NCBI GenBank assembly: GCA_964396845.1
Contig: CAYNGH010000095.1
Coordinates: 1-12,483 of the forward strand
From: CAYNGH01 sp964396845
GTDB taxonomy: Bacteria > Vulcanimicrobiota > JAJTBE01 > CAYNGH01
Length of the DNA: 12,483 nt
Direction: 5' to 3'
In this document: one piece after another, positions 6,641 through 12,483 of the stretch
How positions within the stretch are numbered: the first letter of the stretch is position 1
Layout of the letters: each line of letters starts with the position of its first letter
The notes under the pieces: generated by a model
The model's database searches: none
What the model was told of the DNA's origin: nothing
The model's input: the letters and a program-made list of their open reading frames with translations, nothing else
Made by a program: the position numbers and the translations under genes

Positions 6641-6804
6641 CAAAATTTTTAAAATTCCGGGAATATTTTGAAATTCCAAAAAAGTATAAATAACATGTTG
6701 ACATGCACGAAGGAAATTCTAACTGTTGGGAGAATACAGATCCATTCGGATCCTGTTTCCTCCGGGAAAAGGATCTCCCCGCAATTCCAAGGGGTTGTGG
6801 GAGA

Positions 6805-6824
6805 TTTCTGTATATATACAGAAA
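6805..6824. promoter_or_regulatory. 20-bp perfect palindrome upstream of the SLH-porin gene
   Basis: The sequence around TCTGTATATATACAGA, extended by two T/A pairs on each side, is a perfect 20-bp palindrome. It ends 23 nt before the start codon and 13 nt before the GGAGG ribosome site. It could be an operator, possibly overlapping a TATATA-like -10 box, or a hairpin in the mRNA. I could not place a convincing promoter for this gene: TTGACA at 6698-6703 lacks a matching -10. Upstream, CCCC and GGGG runs plus ATCTCCC/GGGAGAT could form other leader hairpins. Confidence 0.45.
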
Positions 6825-6847
6825 AATACTACGAAAGGGAGGGTGTG

Positions 6848-8953
6848 ATGAAAAAACAGATTTTATGCCTGTTTTTATTACTGGCAATGACTGTTGCCGT
6901 CATCGCCCCGGCAATGGCCGCTCCCCTGTTTCCCGATGTGCCGGATCAGCACTGGGCCAGGGATGCAGTAGCCGACCTTTCCGCCAAAGGCATTCTGGAG
7001 GGTTATCCCGATGGGACCTTCAAGGGTGACAGGGCGGCAAGTCGCTGGGAAATGGCAATGATGCTGCAACGTTTCATGGCCGGCATGGAACAGGCACATG
7101 CCCGCTTTGCAACCAAGGCGGACCTGGAGGCAATCCGGGCTCTCGCCAACCAGTACAAGGATGAGCTTAACGCCATCGGAGTAAGGGTTAAAAACCTGGA
7201 GGAACAGACCTCCGCAATAAACAAAAGGGTTACGGAACTGGAGAGGATAAGATTTTACGGATATGTTCAGGGCTCAGCCCCCTTTATCAGTGTAAATTCT
7301 TCTTTCCCCGACATGGGCTCCCCTTCAATGCCCGTAGTGGACTGGACCAATGGAAGGCTTTTAGTCAGCGGCAACGGGTTGACAACTTTGGCGAAACTCG
7401 GCACCATAGTAAGGGTAAACAAGGATTCCTTCTTTGGTATGGAGTTGGTCGGGTTTGATGCCCGGGGCGACGATGTATTAAACAGCTACTGGGGCCTGAC
7501 ACCGCCGGTTCTTTCCAATCCCTACACTCAGCAGGGAAGCGCAACCCCCAATGTGCAGGCCAAGAATAACGTTCCCTGGACCAAGGTCACTCTGGATCGT
7601 TTCTGGTATCGTCACAAACCCACCGATACCACCCTGACCTTCGGCGCATTTCAGAACGAGAGGACCGATGACATCATTCTGAAGGGACAGCGCAACCCCA
7701 ACATCCATGCCCCGGAGATTCTCCCCTTCTACGGGCTTTCCCTCAAGGGCAGGATGAGCAGGCATCAGGACAACAAATGGGATTACGAGGTGAATTACTC
7801 CCGTCTTCCCCAGGCTTCATTCATGACCACCCAGATGTGGGCCGGAACTATCCGCTACAATAAAATCAAGGACAGTAAATGGGATGGAGGAATCCACTTC
7901 ATGCGGGCCTACAACCGCCGTTTCGGCGACGGGGTCAAGTATGATCCGGGTTCTGTAAATGCTCCCATTCTGCCTGCATACCCGGTTGCACCGGGCAATG
8001 TGGCAGTTTACTGGAGAAACCGGGCCGGCGCCATCAACAATCCCCGGCTGGGCCCCCAGAACTACATTGTGGGCGGTCTTGACTTGAACTACCGGATTAA
8101 CGATCAGTGGGAATTGTTCGGAAAAGCCGCTTTTTCCAGCTACGATCCCGACACCACCAACACCACTTACGATGCCACTGCCAGCGGTAGTGCGTTTTTT
8201 GCTGGTGTGAAGGTAAAGCTGGACAAGTTTGACGGACGGCTGACATACCAGCATGTTTCCGAGGCTTATGATCCCATGATCCTTCAGTATCCAGGGGCTG
8301 GCTCAGGAATACCAGTATTCCTGCCTTACTCCACATACTATGTTAATTACTACCAGCTCCATGATTATATCAATTATCCCAACAACCGTCATGGAGTCAA
8401 ACTGAAGTTAGGTTACGACTTCACCGACAGGACCCGGGCCGAGGCTGATTTCGGCTACCTCCAGCAGGTGAAGGCATCAACCTTGAACCAGTTCACCACC
8501 GTGGGAACCATTGAGCCTCTATTCCCTTATCTTCAGACGGCAGGCAACACCACCAAGGGCAGTGTCACCGACTGGGGAATCAGGCTTTCCCACAAGTTCA
8601 ACGACAAGTTCTCGGGCAGAATCGGTTACTTCAACTACAACCAGCGCCGAAATACCGTGGCTGTTGATGATATCGATCTGAAGGAAGACATGGCATATCT
8701 CAACCTGGCTTACAAGCTCAGCCCCAATGTTGACCTTTACGGCAACTACTATTACATCGATTACAAGGGGCACACAGGGCTTGCAAACCAGGGCTTCCGT
8801 CAGCACATACCATCAATCACTGCGGAAACCAAAATCGCCAAGAATATCCGAGCTGGCCTGACCTATCGTTACTACAACTACAAGAACAAGCTGGTGACAG
8901 GCCGGGACTGGACTGCCCACAGCGTTCTGTTTGATTACAAGCTGGACTTTTAA
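6848..8953 (+). CDS. SLH-domain outer-membrane porin (OmpM/OprB-like tether protein)
   Basis: The 701-residue product starts at ATG 6848 (GTG 6845 possible) with GGAGG 5 nt upstream. A signal peptide (MKKQILCLFLLLAMTVAVIA, cleavage after AMA at ~24) is followed by one SLH domain (~26-76: FPDVPDQHWARDAV, GILEGYPDGTFKGDRAASRWEMAMML), then a coiled coil (~88-134: TKADLEAIRAL, VKNLEEQTSAINKRVTELE). From about 135 to the end, alternating aromatic/polar strands (for example YGYVQGSAP, WDYEVNYSRL, GYDFTDRTRAEADFGYL, NVDLYGNYYYIDYKG) indicate a large beta-barrel. The last residues, VLFDYKLDF, end in Phe, the usual barrel-assembly signal. In diderms of this type the SLH domain binds peptidoglycan or its polymers and the barrel sits in the outer membrane, so the protein tethers the two and passes small solutes. 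It is followed by a strong terminator, so it is probably monocistronic and well expressed. Confidence 0.88.
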   Translation: MKKQILCLFLLLAMTVAVIAPAMAAPLFPDVPDQHWARDAVADLSAKGILEGYPDGTFKGDRAASRWEMAMMLQRFMAGMEQAHARFATKADLEAIRALANQYKDELNAIGVRVKNLEEQTSAINKRVTELERIRFYGYVQGSAPFISVNSSFPDMGSPSMPVVDWTNGRLLVSGNGLTTLAKLGTIVRVNKDSFFGMELVGFDARGDDVLNSYWGLTPPVLSNPYTQQGSATPNVQAKNNVPWTKVTLDRFWYRHKPTDTTLTFGAFQNERTDDIILKGQRNPNIHAPEILPFYGLSLKGRMSRHQDNKWDYEVNYSRLPQASFMTTQMWAGTIRYNKIKDSKWDGGIHFMRAYNRRFGDGVKYDPGSVNAPILPAYPVAPGNVAVYWRNRAGAINNPRLGPQNYIVGGLDLNYRINDQWELFGKAAFSSYDPDTTNTTYDATASGSAFFAGVKVKLDKFDGRLTYQHVSEAYDPMILQYPGAGSGIPVFLPYSTYYVNYYQLHDYINYPNNRHGVKLKLGYDFTDRTRAEADFGYLQQVKASTLNQFTTVGTIEPLFPYLQTAGNTTKGSVTDWGIRLSHKFNDKFSGRIGYFNYNQRRNTVAVDDIDLKEDMAYLNLAYKLSPNVDLYGNYYYIDYKGHTGLANQGFRQHIPSITAETKIAKNIRAGLTYRYYNYKNKLVTGRDWTAHSVLFDYKLDF

Positions 8954-8984
8954 AACCAGCTAATAATTAACCAAGATACACAAT

Positions 8985-9014
8985 CACCCCCCGCCAAAGG
9001 GGGGTGTTTTTTTT
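8985..9014 (+). terminator. Rho-independent terminator of the SLH-porin gene
   Basis: CACCCCCC (8985-8992) pairs with GGGGGGTG (8999-9006) around loop GCCAAA, directly followed by eight T's (9007-9014). This is a textbook intrinsic terminator 31 nt after the stop codon. Confidence 0.95.
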
Positions 9015-9426
9015 GTCTTTTATATTTGTCGGCATAAAACATTACACATCACATATGTAAATTTTCCAAAAAAATTAGATCCTGATTTCAAAGTCGGTTT
9101 ATCACTCCCGGGGCGTCGCTGATCCTGGGCTTATCCTCTCAACTGGTGCCGGCTCACCTCCCAAATGAGAGATCCCTCGGAAGATTCCTCTCCCGGAAGG
9201 GCAAAAGCCGGACAACCACCCGACAAGCTTGTCTGAGAATGCCTGATAGTTGAAAGCATTGCATATTATAACTGCGGTAAATTATCAGTAAATTATAAAG
9301 ATGCCCCGGTTCAAAATCAAAGGCTCCAAAGGACTTTACCCCCCCATGGCATGAAAAGATCTTTTTTCAAAAGGGGTAAGGGTTAATGTGGTAAATATAC
9401 CCTTGATTAGGAGAGGTTTAAGGCTT
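9015..9426 (+). other. Gene-free leader between the terminator and ftsK, with several hairpins
   Basis: No credible coding region is seen in these ~410 nt. CTCTCA (9136-9141) pairs with TGAGAG (9166-9171), enclosing a GGTG/CACC inner stem. GACAAGCTTGTC (9222-9233) is a perfect 12-bp palindrome. Close to ftsK, TTACCCC (9336-9342) pairs with GGGGTAA (9373-9379), enclosing TGAAAA/TTTTCA (9352-9357/9364-9369), and ends 47 nt before the ftsK ATG. A/T-rich sequence at 9240-9300 probably holds the promoter, but no clear -35/-10 pair stands out. I compared it by eye with common riboswitch cores and recognised none. Confidence 0.4.
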
Positions 9427-11874
9427 ATGGCGACAAAAAAAATCGATTCCGGTGAAGGCTCGAAAAAGCCTTCCCGCAAAGATATCAAGAAAAAGAAAGA
9501 CAAAGCTCCTGCCGGCAAAGAGCTGACCCCTCAGGAGAAGGCCCGTCGAAGCAAACTTATGGGAGATATTCTCTGGGTAATTGTGGGTCTGGTCTTCATA
9601 TTTATATTTATCAGCATCCTTTATCCTCACTCGACGGGAGCCACGGGAGAGTGGATCAACGAACTTTTTGTATATTCCTTCGGCCTGGGGGCATATCTGT
9701 TGCCCCTGCTGGCCATATATGTGGTGCTACACTCCATCTTCCGGCTCACATCCCTGGGAACCCACTGGGTGATTCTCCTGTGCCTTATCATCCAGTTTGA
9801 CGCATCCCTTTTCCTGCACCAATTCGGCTTGGAGGGCGGGGCCGTCGGCAAATGGATGGGGGATGTGGCCCTCCAGCCCATCGGGTCTGTGGGCAAGGGG
9901 TTGCTGTCGGTGGGAGTGGCCTTCATTGCGGTGATGATCCTCACAGGACTGTCCCTGGGGGATATTTATAGCTACCTCAAGCCGGGATTCATTTTTATTG
10001 CAAAGCTGGCCCGCCGGGGCTTCCGGGGCATATACAACTTCCTCACCTTCCGGCAGGAATCCGATGAAAATGAAAAGCTCACCAATGCTCCCCTGGAGAG
10101 TATTCCCGATTTGTCACCCCTGGAAGAAACAGAACCGGAAACCGCCACCGGGAGTGATGACCTTGATGACGAGGACGAAGACGAAGATGACAGTGAACAG
10201 GATGAGGATATTTCTGATGACGAGGATGGCCATGACGAATCTGTGGAAATAATACCACCTCGAAAGCCGGAAATGATCCTTCAGAATCTGGATCCCGACT
10301 CTGGCGAGGTGGCTCTTCCCAAGGCCAGGGATACCGTGGAAACATCAGCTCTGGAGGATGGAACAGCCCCCATTGCAACGCCTCTGGTGGGCACTGCCAA
10401 CGGAAAACCCACAGGTTACGAACAGCTTCAGCCCCAGAATGAAGACGATGAACTTCCCGGCGCAGGCTCATATCAATATGAACTGCCACCGCTATCCCTT
10501 CTGAAAAAAGCAGAAAAAGGCGACTCGGAAAAGTCAGCCCGGGATTATTCACAGCTTCTGGAAGAAACCCTGGCAAACTTCGGTGTTGAAGTGAAGGTGG
10601 TCAACAAAGTCCGGGGGCCCACGGTCACCAGGTATGAGCTTCAGCCCGCCAAGGGTGTTAAAGTCAAGAAGGTCACCAGCCTTGCCAATGATATTGCCCT
10701 GGCCCTGGCGGCATATTCAATCCGCATCGAAGCGCCGATCCCCGGCAAGTCTGCCATCGGCATCGAGGTCCCCAATCATCGGATTGACCCGGTGTTCCTG
10801 CGGGATATTCTATACAAGGCCAATTATAAGAAACTGCCGGCCCTATCCCTGGCCCTGGGAATGGACATCACAGGACGGGCGGTGACCGCGGATCTCCTGA
10901 AAATGCCGCATTTACTCATTGCCGGCGCCACAGGATCGGGAAAATCCGTCTGCATCAACTGCGTCATTGTCAGTATCCTCTACAAGGCAACCCCCAACGA
11001 TGTCCAGATGGTGATGGTGGACCCCAAGCGGGTGGAGCTTTCTCTTTTCGAGGGTATCCCACACCTGGTGGATGTCCAGTCGCCCTCGGGCAATAATATC
11101 ATCACTAACCCCAAAACCGCAACTCTGGCCCTGAAAACCGTCAGTGAAATCATGGATCAGCGCTACGAGGATTTTGTGGCATTGAAAGTCCGCAATATAA
11201 AAGAATATAACGCCAAGGCAGAAGTGCCCATACCGTATATCGTGGTGGTGATTGATGAACTGGCAGACCTGATGATGGTTTCATCCTCCACAGTGGAACA
11301 ATACATCTGCCGTATTGCCCAGCTGGGAAGAGCCTCGGGCATCCATATGATCCTGGCTACCCAGCGTCCTTCGGTGAATGTCATCACCGGCCTTATCAAG
11401 GCAAATATCCCATCCCGTATCGCCTTTGCCGTTTCATCCCAGGTGGATTCCAGGACTATCCTGGACCGGGTGGGCGCAGAAAAACTCCTGGGAAAAGGGG
11501 ATATGCTGTATATGCCCGTGGATGCCAGTGATCCACTGCGACTACAGGGCGCATTTGTTTCCGGCGATGAGATAATTAACACCGTGGAATTCTGGAAACA
11601 ACAACCGCCACCAGAAAATATCATCCCCATCGAAATTGAAGAAGAAGAAGGAAATACCAGAAACAGCATCAACGAAAATGACAAAGACGCCCTCATTGAC
11701 GATGCCATCGATGTTATCCGCACCACAGGACAAGCCAGCGTTTCAAACCTTCAGAGAAAAATGAAAATAGGATACGCCAGGGCAGGACGGATTATGGATC
11801 AATTAGAACAAATGGGCATCGTAGGCCCCGCCGACGGCTCCAAACCAAGACAAATCCTGATACCACCCATTTAA
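9427..11874 (+). CDS. ftsK: DNA translocase FtsK/SpoIIIE
   Basis: This hexameric ATPase pumps chromosomal DNA at the closing septum. I start it at ATG 9427, after AGGAGAGG 10 nt upstream; a GTG at 9388 would add 13 residues. Of 815 residues, the first ~40 are very basic (KKPSRKDIKKKKDK). Four membrane helices follow, e.g. ILWVIVGLVFIFIFISIL, AYLLPLLAIYVVL, WVILLCLIIQF, GVAFIAVMILTG. A linker of about 200 residues follows, with a highly acidic stretch (DDLDDEDEDEDDSEQDED). The alpha domain contains ANFGVEVKVVNKVRGPTVTR. The beta RecA-like domain has Walker A GATGSGKS (500-507) and Walker B VVVIDELADLMM (Asp610, Glu611), plus LATQRPSVNVITG. The C-terminal gamma winged helix (~755-815: ASVSNLQRKMKIGYARAGRIM) reads polarity motifs (KOPS/SRS) and contacts XerD. 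All key motifs are intact and the length is normal, so it should be functional. FtsK and SpoIIIE cannot be told apart by sequence here. Confidence 0.96.
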   Translation: MATKKIDSGEGSKKPSRKDIKKKKDKAPAGKELTPQEKARRSKLMGDILWVIVGLVFIFIFISILYPHSTGATGEWINELFVYSFGLGAYLLPLLAIYVVLHSIFRLTSLGTHWVILLCLIIQFDASLFLHQFGLEGGAVGKWMGDVALQPIGSVGKGLLSVGVAFIAVMILTGLSLGDIYSYLKPGFIFIAKLARRGFRGIYNFLTFRQESDENEKLTNAPLESIPDLSPLEETEPETATGSDDLDDEDEDEDDSEQDEDISDDEDGHDESVEIIPPRKPEMILQNLDPDSGEVALPKARDTVETSALEDGTAPIATPLVGTANGKPTGYEQLQPQNEDDELPGAGSYQYELPPLSLLKKAEKGDSEKSARDYSQLLEETLANFGVEVKVVNKVRGPTVTRYELQPAKGVKVKKVTSLANDIALALAAYSIRIEAPIPGKSAIGIEVPNHRIDPVFLRDILYKANYKKLPALSLALGMDITGRAVTADLLKMPHLLIAGATGSGKSVCINCVIVSILYKATPNDVQMVMVDPKRVELSLFEGIPHLVDVQSPSGNNIITNPKTATLALKTVSEIMDQRYEDFVALKVRNIKEYNAKAEVPIPYIVVVIDELADLMMVSSSTVEQYICRIAQLGRASGIHMILATQRPSVNVITGLIKANIPSRIAFAVSSQVDSRTILDRVGAEKLLGKGDMLYMPVDASDPLRLQGAFVSGDEIINTVEFWKQQPPPENIIPIEIEEEEGNTRNSINENDKDALIDDAIDVIRTTGQASVSNLQRKMKIGYARAGRIMDQLEQMGIVGPADGSKPRQILIPPI

Positions 11875-11879
11875 AATGA

Positions 11880-12000
11880 GGGCACTTTGGAAGTGCCCGA
11901 TTTAGAATCGGGGAATATGAGTCGGGATTGTCATGATCGGAAGGCCAAAACAATCGGGCCGTTGTTAATGTGTCGGTAGGCGTTTTCGGATTTTGTTTTC
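11880..12000. repeat. Intergenic repeat, copy 1
   Basis: It begins 5 nt after the ftsK stop with hairpin GGGCACTT-TGG-AAGTGCCC (11880-11898), followed by an overlapping hairpin CCCGATT-TAG-AATCGGG (11896-11912) that shares three C's with the first. The first 61 nt are identical to copy 3. After that, a small hairpin AACAA-TCGGGCCG-TTGTT (11949-11966) and a GCGTTTTCGG/TTTTGTTTTC tail align with copy 3 but have diverged. The first hairpin could also serve the 3' end of ftsK mRNA, although no T-run follows. Confidence 0.88.
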
Positions 12001-12012
12001 TTATTAATTCAT

Positions 12013-12043
12013 CTTCCGGTTGATTGAAAGCTGTCGCCGGAAG
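12013..12043. other. Hairpin preceding the multi-branch structure
   Basis: CTTCCGG (12013-12019) pairs perfectly with CCGGAAG (12037-12043) around a 17-nt loop. Its last base touches the outer stem of the structure at 12043-12239. It may be an extra domain of the same RNA or a separate fold. Confidence 0.45.
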
Positions 12044-12239
12044 GGTGGTTGTTGAATGTGAACTGTGGAGCAATCCCTTCAATGACCTGGCAGGGAGGCC
12101 ATAAAACCAGTCCCCTTGACACGATGTCAAGGGCCGCAAATGGTACAAGGATGAACCGTCTTGCGGTTGACAGGTTTTATGAGCCGACATGACAGCAGTC
12201 ATTGAGAAGATTGCGGAATGTGAACAAAAATAACCACCC
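12043..12239. other. Nested multi-branch inverted-repeat structure (candidate structured RNA or non-autonomous element)
   Basis: Stems nest in order: GGGTGGTT/AACCACCC (12043-12050/12232-12239); GCAATC/GATTGC (12070-12075/12209-12214); TCAATGAC/GTCATTGA (12079-12086/12198-12205); GGC plus CATAAAACC with GGTTTTATG plus GCC (12097-12108/12173-12185, one bulged A). Inside are two hairpins side by side: CCCTTGACA-CGA-TGTCAAGGG (12113-12133) and CCGCAA/TTGCGG (12134-12139/12161-12166), making a three-way junction. The direct repeat GAATGTGAAC occurs on both arms (12054-12063, 12216-12225) within the outer internal loop. No protein is credible on either strand. Pairing of this depth is unlikely by chance. 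It may be a noncoding RNA, a MITE-like remnant or an intron/retron-like RNA; nothing identifies which, or the strand. Confidence 0.55.
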
Positions 12240-12241
12240 AC

Positions 12242-12309
12242 CGGCACTTTGGAAGTGCCCAAATAGAGTCGGGATTGTCATGATCGTTGGAACATAACCC
12301 TCGGGCCGT
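12242..12309. repeat. Intergenic repeat, copy 2 (internally deleted and truncated)
   Basis: It shares the first hairpin (GGCACTT-TGG-AAGTGCC) and the AGTCGGGATTGTCATGATCG core with the other copies, but lacks about 15-20 nt carrying the second hairpin (CCCGATT/AATCGGG). Its right part (ATAACCCTCGGGCCG) matches copy 3 better than copy 1. It stops right after TCGGGCCG, where copy 3 begins head-to-tail, so the right arm of its last hairpin is missing. Confidence 0.85.
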
Positions 12310-12310
12310 G

Positions 12311-12451
12311 GGGCACTTTGGAAGTGCCCGATTTAGAATCGGGGAATATGAGTCGGGATTGTCATGATCGGTGGGATATAACCCTCGGGCCGTTGGTTAT
12401 GTGACAGTGGGCGTTGTCAGGCGTTGTCAGGCGTTGTCAGGTTTTGTTTTC
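12311..12451. repeat. Intergenic repeat, copy 3
   Basis: The first 61 nt (12311-12371) are identical to copy 1. The following hairpin ATAACC/GGTTAT (12378-12383/12395-12400) differs in sequence from copy 1 but again presents TCGGGCCG in the loop. The tail contains three tandem GCGTTGTCAG units where copy 1 has one, then TTTTGTTTTC shared with copy 1. Similarity ends there, which sets the right boundary. The remaining ~30 nt to the window end are A/T-rich with nothing recognised. Confidence 0.88.
12411..12440. repeat. 3 x 10-bp perfect tandem repeat
   Basis: GCGTTGTCAG is repeated three times with no mismatch inside copy 3 of the intergenic repeat. Copy 1 has one diverged unit (GCGTTTTCGG) at the same place, so the array arose by local expansion, probably replication slippage. 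Confidence 0.95.
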
Positions 12452-12483
12452 GTTTACCAAGCTCAAGATTAAACTTAATTAAC

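Noticed and set aside
6698..6703. TTGACA as -35 box for the SLH-porin
   Set aside because: At 16-18 nt spacing there is only AACTGT or similar, not a credible -10. Left out as a promoter call.
6668..6847. 60-codon N-terminal extension of the SLH-porin from an upstream TTG
   Set aside because: The signal peptide starts exactly at MKKQ (6848) with GGAGG 5 nt upstream; the extension would bury the signal and run through the palindrome leader.
9100..9240. Riboswitch upstream of ftsK
   Set aside because: Hairpins exist, but the bases do not match the conserved cores I can recall for TPP, SAM, cobalamin, c-di-AMP, c-di-GMP or ZTP classes.
10079..10576. 165-residue minus-strand frame inside ftsK
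   Set aside because: It is the complement of the acidic linker region; no ribosome site or domain, and it lies within an intact conserved gene.
11792..12262. 156-residue minus-strand reading frame across the end of ftsK and the repeat region
   Set aside because: It overlaps the conserved ftsK gamma domain and reads through the hairpin repeats and inverted stems. No domain pattern or convincing ribosome site, and composition looks like translated repeat DNA.
11880..12451. CRISPR array
   Set aside because: Only three copies, long and unequal, with no regular spacers; the perfect GCGTTGTCAG units abut with no spacer at all.

Overview
This 12.5 kb window comes from a bacterial chromosome of moderate G+C. 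The best clue to cell type is a protein with a signal peptide, one S-layer-homology (SLH) domain, a coiled coil and a long predicted beta-barrel ending in Phe (6848-8953). That layout is typical of diderm lineages that tether the outer membrane to peptidoglycan through SLH domains, such as Negativicutes, Synergistota, Deinococcota, Cyanobacteria and several uncultured phyla. I cannot name the phylum from the sequence alone.

Left part, 1-5292, plus strand: six tightly packed genes that look like one operon. They encode the C-terminal part of a PP2C-type Ser/Thr phosphatase with a transmembrane segment and an acidic tail (5' end outside the window); a secreted protein with two bacterial SH3 domains; a TPR protein; a small helical protein; a membrane-anchored type-2 periplasmic-binding-like protein with a Pro-rich tail; and a TIM-barrel/aldo-keto-reductase-like protein. 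Junctions range from a 70-nt gap to 17-nt and 4-nt overlaps, and several starts are TTG or GTG. The mix of phosphatase, SH3b, TPR and solute-sensing domains suggests envelope signalling, but this is inference.

Middle part, 5293-6640: a small gene (5483-5809) resembles a free-standing subtilase propeptide (I9-type inhibitor/chaperone). It has an unusual leader: paired TTTGGCNAAA boxes 30 bp apart, a TATAAT box, and a strong Shine-Dalgarno separated from the ATG by a hairpin. A convergent LOG-family nucleotide-binding gene and a tRNA-Arg(UCG) gene with a near-consensus sigma-70 promoter follow on the minus strand.

Right part: the SLH-porin gene has a 20-bp palindrome in its leader and a strong intrinsic terminator. 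A gene-free leader of about 410 nt with several hairpins then precedes ftsK (9427-11874), which encodes a full-length DNA translocase.

From 11875 to the end there is no convincing gene. Instead there are three copies of an intergenic repeat (two share an identical 61-nt core), a 3x10-bp tandem array inside one copy, and between copies 1 and 2 a 197-nt nested, multi-branched inverted-repeat structure (12043-12239). This block of possible structured RNA or non-autonomous mobile element is the most unusual part of the window.
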